The notes below the pieces were generated by a model. The model was not told where the DNA came from. It worked only from the letters and a program-made list of their open reading frames with translations, and searched no databases. Source: Verrucosispora sp. NA02020 (GTDB taxonomy: Bacteria > Actinomycetota > Actinomycetes > Mycobacteriales > Micromonosporaceae). From it: 64,000 bases of DNA. Of the stretch, positions 38,270 through 47,152 are shown one piece after another. The position numbers were made by a program, and so were the translations under genes. The stretch spans positions 5,022,001 to 5,086,000 of the forward strand of contig NZ_CP054923.1 in the NCBI RefSeq assembly GCF_013364215.1. Reading direction: 5' to 3'. Position 1 is the stretch's first letter, and every line of letters starts with the position of its first letter.

Positions 38270-39370
38270 CTAGGACCGTCGACCGGCCAGCCGAAGACGG
38301 CGCTTGACGCCACCAGCGGCTCGCGCCTTCAGGCGCGACAGCATCTCGTCGGCCTGGCCCTCGGCCCGCCGACCGAGAGAATCGGCATGCCCGAGCATCG
38401 CGACGATCGTCTCGATCGCCACGTCGAGCAACTGCCCGTCGTCCAACTCGTCGGGACTGACCGTCCGCTCCATCTCGGTGGGCCGCAACTCGTCCAGATC
38501 ACCGACCACCGTGCACGGATAGTCCCGGATCTCCGCGATCTGCTGCTCGGCGAGGTCGCACACCCACGCAGCCCGGTCCAGGCCGACACCGAACCGCAGG
38601 TCGTTGGCGCGCTCCTTGAGCACCGCGTCGACCAGGTGCCGCTGCACCACCTTCTGGTACGGCGTCCGCAGCGGATGTCTGTCCCCCAGCGCCTGGTTGA
38701 CCCGGCGCAGCAACTCGCTCTCCGCAGCACCCAGGGAGGGATTCGAGGTCGGTGCGGTCAGCTCGCACAGGCCGTCCGGGATGCCCAGCACCCCGGCGAA
38801 ACGGTGCCAGAGCAGGTCTCGCGGGGCACCGGGCGGCGGCACGACCACCAGGTGCCGCTGCGCTGCCGGCACCAGGTCCCCCCAGCGGCGCAGCATCCGG
38901 GGCGCGGTGTAGTTGTCCCAGAAGGTGTCGAAGCGGCCCGCCTCGACGGCCCGCAGGAAACCGTCGAAGCGCCAGGTGCTGCGCGCCCGGATGCTCTGCT
39001 GCCAGGTCGACGGGAAGGTCCGCCACAGGTCCCGCCCGGCCGCGATCACGTGCACCTCGGCGGGTTGCAGGCTCTCGATCGCCCGGGCCGCCTGCGCACT
39101 GGTCGCCGCACCCAGCCCCTCGTTGCTGATGATCACGTCGCCGGACCACCGGCGCGCCTTCTCGGCCAGCCGGTCCCACGTCCAGTACACCCCGGCGTCA
39201 CGCCAGTGCGCCGCACGCAGATCCGCCATCGCCTGGTCGTGCGCCACCGCGCTGCCCGGCAGCAGGATCCCGGCCTTGCGCAACACGTTCTGGTTGCTCC
39301 AGAGCACGTTCTGCACGAAGGTGCTGCCCGTCTTCGGGGCACCGATGTGCACATAGACGCGTCTGGCCAT
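38270..39370 (-). CDS. Sulfotransferase-family protein
   Basis: 366 aa, no signal peptide. The 5'-phosphosulfate loop HIGAPKTGSTFVQ (8-20) at the very N-terminus binds PAPS; the 3'-phosphate-binding strand is about 105-128 (HVIAAGRDLWRTFPSTWQQS), with Arg and Ser as expected. The C-terminal half is helical and charged (ERTVSPDELDDGQLLDVA, DEMLSRLKARA). Resembles actinobacterial sulfotransferases of unknown acceptor. It lies 148 bp upstream of the secreted 1063-aa gene on the same strand; no PAPS-making genes are nearby. ATG 39370 is kept; the upstream ribosome site GGGGAGG is good. Confidence 0.88.
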   Translation of the reverse strand: MARRVYVHIGAPKTGSTFVQNVLWSNQNVLRKAGILLPGSAVAHDQAMADLRAAHWRDAGVYWTWDRLAEKARRWSGDVIISNEGLGAATSAQAARAIESLQPAEVHVIAAGRDLWRTFPSTWQQSIRARSTWRFDGFLRAVEAGRFDTFWDNYTAPRMLRRWGDLVPAAQRHLVVVPPPGAPRDLLWHRFAGVLGIPDGLCELTAPTSNPSLGAAESELLRRVNQALGDRHPLRTPYQKVVQRHLVDAVLKERANDLRFGVGLDRAAWVCDLAEQQIAEIRDYPCTVVGDLDELRPTEMERTVSPDELDDGQLLDVAIETIVAMLGHADSLGRRAEGQADEMLSRLKARAAGGVKRRLRLAGRRS

Positions 39371-39643
39371 TCCGCCTCCCCGGCATCGCCACCTCCCCGA
39401 CCGGAGTGGTCAAGTTGGAGGCACCAGGGTGGCACACCGAACGCGTGGAAGAAACCGCAGGTCAGACACGGTCAACCGGCTCATTTGCACAATGCCCGGC
39501 AGCCGAAATCAGGGTGAACTCTGCGCGACGCGACCCGCGCCGACGAGCACGGCGAGCCCGGGAAGCCGCCCCGTCCACGCGTCACGCCCACCATCGACGC
39601 CGACCGGACGTCGACGGCCTCACCCCGGCCCGCCGCGCGCCGC

Positions 39644-41332
39644 TCACGCCGCGTCGGCGTAACACTCCACCACCGACAGGTCCAACGGGAACCGCACCGC
39701 GGTCTCGCCGAACAACAGCGCGGTGGCCCGCCGCCCGGCCCGGTCGACCGCTTCGGCGACCCGCTCGGCCTGCGCGGCCGGGCAGTGCACGATCACCTCG
39801 TCGTGCTGGAAGAAGACCAACTCGGCCTCGGTGCCGGCCAACTCGCCCCGCAGCACCGCGAGCAGCGTCGAGGCCCACTCGGCGGCGGTGGCCTGGATGA
39901 CGAAGTTGCGGGTGAACCTCCCACGGGACCGGGCCGCGCGGGCCCGGGGCGACTGCGGGTCACCGGCCGCATCCGGGTCGGACGGCCCGTCGTCACCCGC
40001 GCCGAACCCGGTCGTCCCCGGCGGACAGGTACGCCCCAACCACGACCGCACCAGCCCGCCCGCCTCACCGGTGCGGGCCGCCGCCTCGACATGACCGAAC
40101 GCGGTCGGGTAGTTGCGCCGCAGCACCGCCAGGGCCGGCACCGCCGCACCACCGGTCTGCCCGTACATCGCCCCCAGCAGGGCGAGCTTGGCTCGACCCC
40201 GGTCACCGCCGAACGCGTCCCGGGCCAGCGCGGCGTACAGGTCACCGGTGGCACCCGCCGCCGCCAGCCGGGTGTCGCCGGAGACCGCCGCCAGCACCCG
40301 AGGCTCCAGTTGCCCCGCGTCGGCCACCACGAACCGCCACCCCGGGTCGGCCACCACCGCACGACGGATCACCTTCGGGATCTGCAACGCGCCACCACCA
40401 CGGGTCGCCCACCGGCCCGACACCACTCCACCGGGAACGTACTCCGGCTGGAACCGCCCCTCGCGGACCCACGCGTCCCGCCAGGCCCGCCCGTGCGCCG
40501 TCCAGATCCGATAGAGCTCCTTGTACTCCAGCACCAGCGGCACCGCCGGATGGTCCACTCCGCGCAGCACCCAGGCCCGCGTGTTCGGCAGCTCCACCCC
40601 GGCCCGCGCGAACGCCCGCAGCAGTTCCGCCGGGCTGTCCGCGTGCACCTGCCGTACGCCGAACGCCTCGGCGATCCGCGTCGCCAACTCGGCCAGTCGG
40701 CGGGGCGGCCCGCCCACCGGTGACGGCTCCCCGAGCAGCTCGGTCAGGATCGCGTCGTGCACGTCAGCGCGCCAGGGCAGGCCAGCCGCACCCATCTCGG
40801 GCCCGATCAGCGCACCGGCCGACTCGGCCGCCACCAACAGCCGGAACCGCCCCGGTGCCCCGGTCGCCGCGATCCGGTCGAGTTGATCGGCGTACACCCC
40901 GGTCAACGCCGTGATGCCCGGACCCTGCGGCCCGGGCACGGCGTCGAAGAGCGCGCCCTGCCCACCGCCCGGCGGGGCGGCCACGCGCGGCGGCGGATCG
41001 GCCGGCACCGGCGCGCCGGTCAACCGCGCCCACGCCGCCGCCAACGCGCGGGGCTCACCGAAGCGGCCGGCGTAGCCGAGCAGCAACGCCTCGGTCAGCT
41101 CCACGTCGTGGCAGCGAGCGACGCGGACACCGGCCCGCAGCAGCGCCGGATAAAGGGTGGTGCCGCAGGCCCAGACCCAGCGCGGCGAGTCGGCCCGCTC
41201 CCGGGCGGCCACCGCGGCGGCCAGGTCGGCGGTCGGCTCCGGCTGCCCCAGGGCGGCGCCCGCCGGGTCGAGGGGTTGCAGCACTCCCCCGCCCCGCTCG
41301 TCGGGCACCACCGCCACCAGCACGAACAGCAT
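39644..41332 (-). CDS. PolA-like 3'-5' exonuclease/DNA polymerase
   Basis: 562 aa, much shorter than PolA (about 900) because the 5'-nuclease domain is absent. N-terminal RNase-H-like exonuclease region about 1-180 keeps the fold but weak catalytic motifs. Polymerase domain about 200-562: motif A VVADAGQLEPRVLA (catalytic Asp; replaces the usual DYSQIELR), motif B RGRAKLALLGAMYGQ (fingers Arg/Lys/Tyr), motif C FFQHDEVIV (catalytic Asp-Glu). An Asp/Pro-rich insertion (GFGAGDDGPSDPDAAGD) lies before RFTRNFVIQATAAEW. Known in Actinobacteria as a second PolA-like protein; role probably repair. ATG 41332 fits CGGAAGA upstream. Confidence 0.88.
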   Translation of the reverse strand: MLFVLVAVVPDERGGGVLQPLDPAGAALGQPEPTADLAAAVAARERADSPRWVWACGTTLYPALLRAGVRVARCHDVELTEALLLGYAGRFGEPRALAAAWARLTGAPVPADPPPRVAAPPGGGQGALFDAVPGPQGPGITALTGVYADQLDRIAATGAPGRFRLLVAAESAGALIGPEMGAAGLPWRADVHDAILTELLGEPSPVGGPPRRLAELATRIAEAFGVRQVHADSPAELLRAFARAGVELPNTRAWVLRGVDHPAVPLVLEYKELYRIWTAHGRAWRDAWVREGRFQPEYVPGGVVSGRWATRGGGALQIPKVIRRAVVADPGWRFVVADAGQLEPRVLAAVSGDTRLAAAGATGDLYAALARDAFGGDRGRAKLALLGAMYGQTGGAAVPALAVLRRNYPTAFGHVEAAARTGEAGGLVRSWLGRTCPPGTTGFGAGDDGPSDPDAAGDPQSPRARAARSRGRFTRNFVIQATAAEWASTLLAVLRGELAGTEAELVFFQHDEVIVHCPAAQAERVAEAVDRAGRRATALLFGETAVRFPLDLSVVECYADAA

Positions 41333-41373
41333 TCTTCCGCCCGGGTACGACACCCCCGCGGGCAGGAGCAGAG

Positions 41374-41775
41374 TCAGTCGGCGTTCGACCACGAGCGGTG
41401 GGACAGCACGAGGCGGTAGCCGTCCGGATCCTCGACGGTGATCCCCCACCGGTCCCAGTAGGCGCCCTGGGAGACCCGGCGACCACCGGCGGATTCGAGT
41501 CGGGGGACGAGCTTCTCGTCGGGAGCTTCGCCGAGGTAGATCACGAGCAGGTCCTCGGGGCCCGGTGTCGGTCGGACCGCCAGGTGCGGGCCGCCGACCA
41601 GTTCCAGGTGCCAGGAGGCTTCCGGCCAGCCCAGCATGATCAGGTCGTGCTCGCCGGGACCGCCCTGCCCTCGCCAGAGCACGTGCAGGCCGAGCCCGTC
41701 GCGATAGAAGTGCTCCGCGACCGCGAGGTCACGGGACGGTCGGGCGATCCGGATGCTGGCGGCGGGGTCGATCAC
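41374..41775 (-). CDS. VOC-family protein
   Basis: 133 aa. Two-module glyoxalase fold: IRIARPSRDLAVAEHFYRDGLGLHVL (8-33) and WDRWGITVEDPDGYRLVLSHR (about 108-128), with His in EHDLIML and Glu in the VEDPDG strand as possible metal ligands. GTG 41775 chosen because GAGGGAG lies 5 bases upstream; the longer frame lacks a site. It is 41 bp upstream of the polymerase gene on the same strand. Substrate unknown; antibiotic binding or small-molecule lyase are both possible. Confidence 0.88.
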   Translation of the reverse strand: MIDPAASIRIARPSRDLAVAEHFYRDGLGLHVLWRGQGGPGEHDLIMLGWPEASWHLELVGGPHLAVRPTPGPEDLLVIYLGEAPDEKLVPRLESAGGRRVSQGAYWDRWGITVEDPDGYRLVLSHRSWSNAD

Positions 41776-41834
41776 GGTTGCTCCCTCGGTAGACCGAGAG
41801 GGCATCGTGCAACCTCAACCGACGTCGAGGTCAA

Positions 41835-41866
41835 GTCCGCCCCCGACCGGTGGGCCGGGGGCGGAC
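41835..41866 (-). terminator. Terminator of the NgcEFG-type operon
   Basis: 11-bp perfect stem GTCCGCCCCCG (41835-41845) / CGGGGGCGGAC (41856-41866), 10-nt loop, 8 bases after the stop of the last permease gene on the minus strand. Confidence 0.75.
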
Positions 41867-41874
41867 GGTGTGCG

Positions 41875-42837
41875 CTACTTGCTGACGCCGGCGGTGAGGC
41901 CGGACTGCACCTGGCGCTGGAAGACGATATAGACGATGAGCACCGGCAGCATCGCCATCGTCACCCCGGCGAACAGGCCGGACCAGTCGGAGCGGTAGCC
42001 CTGGTTGACCGACAGCTCGATCAGCCCCTGGGAGATGACCTGGTTCTTCGGCTCGCCGGCCACCGACTGCATGAGCAGGGTCGGCAGGTACCACTGGTTC
42101 CACTGGCCGAGCACGTTGAAGATGCCGATGCTGATCAGGCCGGGCTTGGCCATCGGCAGCATCACGCTGAAGAAGAGCCGGCTGTGCGAAGCCCCGTCGA
42201 CCATGCCCGCCTCCGCGATCGCGTTGGGCAGCGTCCGGAAGAACGAGTGCATGAAGAAGACGGTGAACGCCAGCGACCACGCCACGTAGACCAGGATCAG
42301 CATCAGGTGCTTGTTCGGGCCGAGGAACGGCAGCGCCACACCGGTGTTGTAGACGCCCTTGAACAGCGGCACCGCGGCGAGGTAGATCGGCAGGGTCAGA
42401 CCGGACAGGAACATGTAGTAGATCAGCCGGTTGCCGGGGAACTCGTAGCGGGCGAGCACGTAGGCGGCCATCGAGCCGAGCAGCATGGTGAGGAAGACGC
42501 TGCCGGTCAACACCAGCACGGTGTTGAGGAAGAACTCGCCGATGTGCCCCTCGGTCCAGGCCCGACCGAAGTTGTGCCACTGCAACTGCTCCGGGATGAG
42601 CGACAGCGGCTTGCGGATCACCTCCGAGTCGGTCTTGAGCGCCGACATCACCACCCACAGCAGCGGGTAGAACACCATGATCGCCCAGACGGCGAGGAAC
42701 AGATGCGAGAGGCCGTTGAAGAACCGTGCCCCGGCACGACCGCCACCGACGGCGGCGCGTTCGGCCGGCGTACGTCCCGGCGGCGGGGCCTGGTCGGGCC
42801 CGGCCTGGCCACCCGGGGTGTGGGTCACCGTGCTCAT
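41875..42837 (-). CDS. ngcG: Amino-sugar ABC permease NgcG-like
   Basis: 320 aa, six transmembrane segments after a 35-residue Pro/Gly-rich cytoplasmic tail. EAA loop is EAGMVDGASHSRLFFSVMLP (about 204-223), MalG-type; YPLLWVVMSALK opens the periplasmic loop. ATG 42837 with GAGGAG about 9 bases upstream. Third component of the transporter whose binding protein matches NgcE, so GlcNAc or chitobiose is the probable cargo. It lies 13 bp behind the partner permease and is the last gene of the operon. Confidence 0.9.
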   Translation of the reverse strand: MSTVTHTPGGQAGPDQAPPPGRTPAERAAVGGGRAGARFFNGLSHLFLAVWAIMVFYPLLWVVMSALKTDSEVIRKPLSLIPEQLQWHNFGRAWTEGHIGEFFLNTVLVLTGSVFLTMLLGSMAAYVLARYEFPGNRLIYYMFLSGLTLPIYLAAVPLFKGVYNTGVALPFLGPNKHLMLILVYVAWSLAFTVFFMHSFFRTLPNAIAEAGMVDGASHSRLFFSVMLPMAKPGLISIGIFNVLGQWNQWYLPTLLMQSVAGEPKNQVISQGLIELSVNQGYRSDWSGLFAGVTMAMLPVLIVYIVFQRQVQSGLTAGVSK

Positions 42838-42850
42838 CGTCCAGGTCTCC

Positions 42851-43792
42851 TCAGTACTCGATCCGCTCACGACGGGTGATCCGGAGCTGGAGCGCGGCCA
42901 GCAGGATCGTGAAGATCGCCAGCGCCACGCCCATGGCGCAGGCGTAGCCGAACTGGCCCTTCTGGAAGGCGGTGAAGTTCAGCACCGACGCGAAGATCTC
43001 GCTGGCGTGGTTGGGTCCGCCCTGGCTGGGCGTCATCACGAAGACCAGGGCGTACATGTCCAGGGCGATGAAGCCCAGGTAGACCCAGGCCACCGAGACG
43101 GTGTCCCGCAGCAGCGGCAGGGTGATCCGGAAGAAGGTGTGGAAGCGTCCCGCGCCGTCGAGGATGGCCGCCTCGTAGACGTCCTTCGGGATCGACTGCA
43201 TGGCCGCCGAGAACAGCACCATGTAGAAACCGGCGCCGCTCCAGACCGCGATCAGCAACAACCACCACAACACCGCCGGTACGCCGAGGAAGGGCTCCGG
43301 GTCGTACATGAAGGTGATCGGGTCTTCTTCGCTGACCAGCCCGATCTTCATCAGGAGGCCGTTGATCAGGCCCTGGCTGTCGGCGCGGTAGATCTGCTGC
43401 CACATCACCGCGATGACGACCAGGGAGAGCACCTGCGGGAAGAAGAAGATCACCTTGTAGAACCCGGAGCCGAAGACGCCCCGGATGCCGGCCTTGTCCT
43501 CGCGTCCGCCCACGTTGAGCAGGAACGCGAGGAACAGGGCCAGCGCGATGGTGAACAGCGGCACGGTGATCAGGAAGAAGACGTTGTGCCAGAACGCCTT
43601 CCTGATCAGCTCGTCGGAGAACAACCGGATGTAGTTGTCCAGCCCGACGAACTGCTGCCTGTCGGAGTAGCCTCCCCAGTCGGTCAGCGAGTACCCGGCG
43701 GCCTGCAGGAAGGGCCACACCACGTAGAAGACGTAGAGGCCGACCGGCAGTGCCAGGAAACCCGTGACGAAACGGCCAACACCGTGCCGCAT
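42851..43792 (-). CDS. ngcF: Amino-sugar ABC permease NgcF-like
   Basis: 313 aa, six transmembrane segments, first at about 9-31. EAA loop EAAILDGAGRFHTFFRITLP (about 212-231). MalF-type CUT1 permease; the loop VSEEDPITFMYDPEPFLG between membrane spans is peculiar to this group. ATG 43792 preferred over GTG 43801 because GAGGAA is then correctly spaced. Pairs with the next permease. Confidence 0.9.
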   Translation of the reverse strand: MRHGVGRFVTGFLALPVGLYVFYVVWPFLQAAGYSLTDWGGYSDRQQFVGLDNYIRLFSDELIRKAFWHNVFFLITVPLFTIALALFLAFLLNVGGREDKAGIRGVFGSGFYKVIFFFPQVLSLVVIAVMWQQIYRADSQGLINGLLMKIGLVSEEDPITFMYDPEPFLGVPAVLWWLLLIAVWSGAGFYMVLFSAAMQSIPKDVYEAAILDGAGRFHTFFRITLPLLRDTVSVAWVYLGFIALDMYALVFVMTPSQGGPNHASEIFASVLNFTAFQKGQFGYACAMGVALAIFTILLAALQLRITRRERIEY

Positions 43793-43829
43793 GTCTCTCA
43801 CTTCCTCGTTCGGTTGGGTCCGGCGGGTG

Positions 43830-45233
43830 TCACGCGTCGCGGGTCTGCTTGGTGATGGACGAGTCCTTGGCCACCTTGTCGGCGGCGGCCTGCATCTTGT
43901 CGACGAACTGCGCGGCGGTGAGCCGGCCGGCCATCAGCTCCTGGGAGAGGTTCTGGCTCTCCTTGTCCAGGTCCGCGTAGAAGTTCCAGAACTTGATCGA
44001 GACCAGGTCCTTGGGCGCGTTCTTCATCAGGTCGTTGGCGCTGGCCAGCGCCGAGTCCTGGACGTTGTCGCCGGAGCCGGTGGTGGAGGCGAGGGACTTG
44101 GTCAGCTCGGCGAACTTCGCCGAACCGGCCTTGGAGAGCACGGCCCGCAGGAACTCCTTGGCCGCCGCCTTGTTCGGGGCCTTGCTCGGCACCACGATGC
44201 CCTCGCCGGCGCCGGCGTAGACGTCGTTGGGCGCCTTGTCGGTGGCACCCAGGCCCCAGTAGTCGGAGATCTTCATCTCGAAGCCCGGCGGGATGGTCGC
44301 CGCCATCTCGTTCTTGAGCCAGGTGCCGACCTGGATGAAGGCCGCCTTGCCGTCGAGCCAGGCCTGCTGCGACTGGGTGTGGTCGAGCTTGCCCGGGAGC
44401 ACCAGCTTGTCCTTGACCAGCTTCTCCCACACCTCCAGGGCAGGCAGGATGCCGTCGGCCCGCCAGGCGTTCTCCTTGAGGTTGTCGATGTCGATGACCG
44501 CCTGCTTGCCGGCCGACTTCCAGACCGTGGCCATCAGCGCCCAGCGCGGGTAGTAGCCGTGCACGGCGTCGTAGACGTACGGCGACATGCCCTTGGCCTT
44601 GATCTTCGGGGCGAGCGCGAAGAACTCGTCGAAGGTCTTCGGCGGGGCCCAGCCCTCCCGGTCGAACAGGGCCGAGTTGTACCAGTTGCCCCAGACCGTG
44701 TAGGCGATGTTGACCACGTAGAACTTGCTCTGGAAGGTGCCGTCGGCGACGGTGCCGGGCAGCAGGGTGTCGGCGACGGTGCCCCCGCCCTCCCAGGCCG
44801 GGGCGGCGAGCAGGTCGTCCAGCGGCTCGATGGCGCCCTCGTTGACCAGGGTGCTGATGTCCATCATGTCGGCGCCCGAGTTCATCACGACGTCGCTCGG
44901 CTGCGTCGCCATCTTGGGCTGCTCTTCGGTCTTGATCTTCTGGGTGGAGCTCATGTTGACGGTGATGTTCGGGTGCTTGGCGTTGAAGATCGCCTGATCT
45001 TCCTTCGCCCAGGCGTCACCGAGCCCACCGTTGAAGATGACCACCTTCACGGCGCTGTCAGCCTGCACGCCGAAGGGGTTGTCGGTGCTCTTCTCCCCGG
45101 CGTTGTCGGTGTTCTCGCTGGGCGTGCTGCCCGCGCAGGCGCTGAGCAGACCCGCGGCCGGGGTCACCAGGAGGCCCGCGGCGGCCGCGCGGCGCAGCAG
45201 GGTCCGGCGGTTCAGATCGGGGGAAACGGACAT
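43830..45233 (-). CDS. ngcE: N-acetylglucosamine/chitobiose-binding lipoprotein NgcE-like
   Basis: 467 aa. Signal with twin Arg (NRRTLLRR, 8-15) and lipobox LLSAC (29-33), so it is probably a Tat-exported lipoprotein, as for Streptomyces NgcE. The mature start (STDNPFGV..., VKVVIFNGGLGDAWAKE), the VMNSGADMMD loop, AYTVWGNWYNSALFDREGW and HTQSQQAWLDGKAAFIQVGTWL follow NgcE closely. Binds GlcNAc and diacetylchitobiose from chitin or peptidoglycan outside the cell. AAGGAGAG lies 7 bases before the ATG. First transporter gene of the operon, 25 bp behind the SIS gene. ATPase (MsiK) is not encoded here. Confidence 0.92.
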   Translation of the reverse strand: MSVSPDLNRRTLLRRAAAAGLLVTPAAGLLSACAGSTPSENTDNAGEKSTDNPFGVQADSAVKVVIFNGGLGDAWAKEDQAIFNAKHPNITVNMSSTQKIKTEEQPKMATQPSDVVMNSGADMMDISTLVNEGAIEPLDDLLAAPAWEGGGTVADTLLPGTVADGTFQSKFYVVNIAYTVWGNWYNSALFDREGWAPPKTFDEFFALAPKIKAKGMSPYVYDAVHGYYPRWALMATVWKSAGKQAVIDIDNLKENAWRADGILPALEVWEKLVKDKLVLPGKLDHTQSQQAWLDGKAAFIQVGTWLKNEMAATIPPGFEMKISDYWGLGATDKAPNDVYAGAGEGIVVPSKAPNKAAAKEFLRAVLSKAGSAKFAELTKSLASTTGSGDNVQDSALASANDLMKNAPKDLVSIKFWNFYADLDKESQNLSQELMAGRLTAAQFVDKMQAAADKVAKDSSITKQTRDA

Positions 45234-45258
45234 CTCTGACTCTCCTTGTGGTGTCGGG

Positions 45259-46008
45259 TCAGGCGGTGCGCCGGAGACGACCGGCGTACCGCGACTCGAG
45301 GGCGAGGTTGTGCTCGTCCCCACCGGGGACGTTGGCGGAGAGGTAGATAGGGGGTGCCTCTCCGGCCTGGTGGAACCGTCGTACGACCTCCGCGGTCAGC
45401 AGCTGCGCCAGCAGCGCCGAGGTGACCGAGGAGACCGCACAGACCGCGCCGCCGCCCTCGAGCGGCAGCAGTGCGTCACCGTACGGCGCGCCGTTGTCCA
45501 GCACGACGTCGGCGAGATCGACGAGCCGCCGGCCCGACGGGTGGCGCGGAGCGACCCGTCCGGTGTGCTCGACCGAGGTGACCGCGATCAACGGGTGACC
45601 GCGACCGGTGACCAGCAGGGCCAGTTCGACCACCGAGCCGTTGATGCCGGACTGGGACGCCACCACGAACACGTCCTGCGGCTGCGGCGCGGCGATCTCG
45701 TAGAGCTGGTGGGCGATGGCCGGGTCGCGCTCCAGCTTCGGGTCGGCGAGCAGGTCGCGCGGGGCGTCGCCGTGCAGCACCAGGTCGTGCAGGGTGAGCC
45801 GGTTGGTGGGCACCAGCCCGCCGGCCCGGGCCACCAGCTCGGCCGCGAACGCCTCGGAGTGCCCGGCCCCGAACGCCTGGAGCACCCCACCGTCGCGCAG
45901 GCTGCCGGCGATCAGGTCGGCGGCCCGGCCGAGCGGTTCGTGCCCCCGGTCGACGAGACGGTCGAGAACGGGGCGGACGGCGTCCGCGTACCCCTGGGCG
46001 CTGATCAT
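45259..46008 (-). CDS. SIS-domain sugar-phosphate isomerase-like protein
   Basis: 249 aa, one SIS domain: GGVLQAFGAGHSEAFAAELVARAGG (40-64) with phosphosugar-binding Ser/Gly residues, FVVASQSGINGSVVELALL (the S-x-S-G loop) and LIAVTS. Matches the UPF0309-type 'sugar isomerase domain' proteins. It lacks the MurQ etherase motif, so it is not a MurNAc-6-P etherase. Coupled to the RpiR gene by ATGA. In this context it could isomerise or deaminate an imported amino-sugar phosphate; precise reaction unknown. Confidence 0.88.
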   Translation of the reverse strand: MISAQGYADAVRPVLDRLVDRGHEPLGRAADLIAGSLRDGGVLQAFGAGHSEAFAAELVARAGGLVPTNRLTLHDLVLHGDAPRDLLADPKLERDPAIAHQLYEIAAPQPQDVFVVASQSGINGSVVELALLVTGRGHPLIAVTSVEHTGRVAPRHPSGRRLVDLADVVLDNGAPYGDALLPLEGGGAVCAVSSVTSALLAQLLTAEVVRRFHQAGEAPPIYLSANVPGGDEHNLALESRYAGRLRRTA

Positions 46009-46967
46009 GCGCTGGCTCCCCTCGCGGCCTTGTGCCCGTCGACGGCCTGGGCGGTACGCCGGAAGGCCGCGTGTGCGCGGTCGTGGGTGCGCTGGGCGAC
46101 CGCGATGTAGAGCAGGTCGAGGACGACCAGCTGCGGATGCCGGGCCGACAGCGCGTCCGGACGGAACGTGGTGGCGTGGCTGGCGGTCAGCAGCACGACG
46201 TCGGCCAGTTCGGCCAGCGGCGAGCGACGGAACCCGGTCAGCGCGATGGTGGTCGCGCCCCGGCTACCGCCCTCGGCCACCATCTCGATGGCCTCCCGGG
46301 TCTGGCCGCTGTGCGAGATGCCCAGCGCGACGTCGCCCGGGCGCAGCAGCGCGGCGGAGGCGAGCCCGGAGTGCACGTCGTTCCACGCCCAGGCGGCCAC
46401 CCCGATGCGGTGCAGGCTGAACTGCATCTCCTCGCCGACCAGGGCACTGCCGCTGGCACCGAAGATGTTGACCCGGCTGGCCCCGGCGATGGCGTTCGCG
46501 GCCCGTTCCACCTCGTCGAGGTCGAGCAGCGCGGCGGTGTCGTGCATGGCCCGGGTGTCGGCCGCCATGATCTGTTCCAGGACCCGGTCCAGCGGGTCGC
46601 TGGGCTGGATCTCGCGTCCGATGTCGACGGTCCACCCGGCCGAGCGGGCCCGGCCGGTCTCGGAGGCGATGCCCAACCGCAGGTCGGCGTAGCCGTCGAA
46701 GCCCATCGCCCGGCAGAACCGGGTGACCGTGGCCGGTGACGTGCCACTGCGCTCGGCCAGCTCGACGATGGTGGCCCGCGCCGCCGCCTCCGGGTCGCTG
46801 AGGACGTGCTCGGCGACCCGGCGCAGCGCGCCGGTCAGCTCGTCGGACCCGCTGCGCACCCGAGCGAGTATCCCGCCCGAGGCGACGCCGATGGCGCCCC
46901 GCCGGTCAACCCGGTCGGCGTCGGCCACCGCGGTGCCCGCGGAGGTGTCCGCCTCGTGATCAACCAT
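46005..46967 (-). CDS. RpiR/MurR-family transcriptional regulator
   Basis: 320 aa. N-terminal HTH_6 domain about 35-110 with VAEHVLSDPEAAARATIVELAERSGTSPATVTRFCRAMGFDGYADLR (landmarks only; TSPATVTRFCR is the recognition helix), then a C-terminal SIS domain about 150-290 (RVNIFGASGSALVGEE, GISHSGQTREAIEM) that senses a phosphosugar. First gene of the minus-strand operon with SIS protein and NgcEFG, and divergent from the sugar kinase. The repeated ACTGTTAMCTGA motif between them is its likely binding site. Inducer probably GlcNAc-6-P or a related phosphate. Confidence 0.93.
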   Translation of the reverse strand: MVDHEADTSAGTAVADADRVDRRGAIGVASGGILARVRSGSDELTGALRRVAEHVLSDPEAAARATIVELAERSGTSPATVTRFCRAMGFDGYADLRLGIASETGRARSAGWTVDIGREIQPSDPLDRVLEQIMAADTRAMHDTAALLDLDEVERAANAIAGASRVNIFGASGSALVGEEMQFSLHRIGVAAWAWNDVHSGLASAALLRPGDVALGISHSGQTREAIEMVAEGGSRGATTIALTGFRRSPLAELADVVLLTASHATTFRPDALSARHPQLVVLDLLYIAVAQRTHDRAHAAFRRTAQAVDGHKAARGASA

Positions 46968-46986
46968 GGGACGCCTTTCGGAAAAG

Positions 46987-47070
46987 ACTGTTAACTGATA
47001 GTGGTAAAAGTTCTTACTGAAGCCACCTCCGTGTCAAGACCGTGGGCGAAGTTTTCAAACTGTTACCTGA
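46987..47070. promoter_or_regulatory. Divergent control region with repeated ACTGTTAMCTGA
   Basis: ACTGTTAACTGA (46987-46998) and ACTGTTACCTGA (47059-47070), 72 bp apart, with a degenerate third copy TTCTTACTGA (47011-47020) and palindromes GTTTTCAAAC (47051-47060) and GTAA-6-TTAC (47003-47016). AT-rich compared with its surroundings. Most likely RpiR operators serving both rpiR and the kinase. Confidence 0.65.
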
Positions 47071-47152
47071 CGCACTGTCCGGGCCCGGATCCGCCTCTTG
47101 CCCCGGAGAGGCACCGCGACCAGCATGAACGCAGATCGATCAAGGAGGTTGG

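Noticed and set aside
45259..46008. MurQ-type MurNAc-6-phosphate etherase
   Set aside because: SIS domain is present but MurQ's characteristic motif with its catalytic Glu after the Gly loop is not, and the protein is about 50 residues too short.
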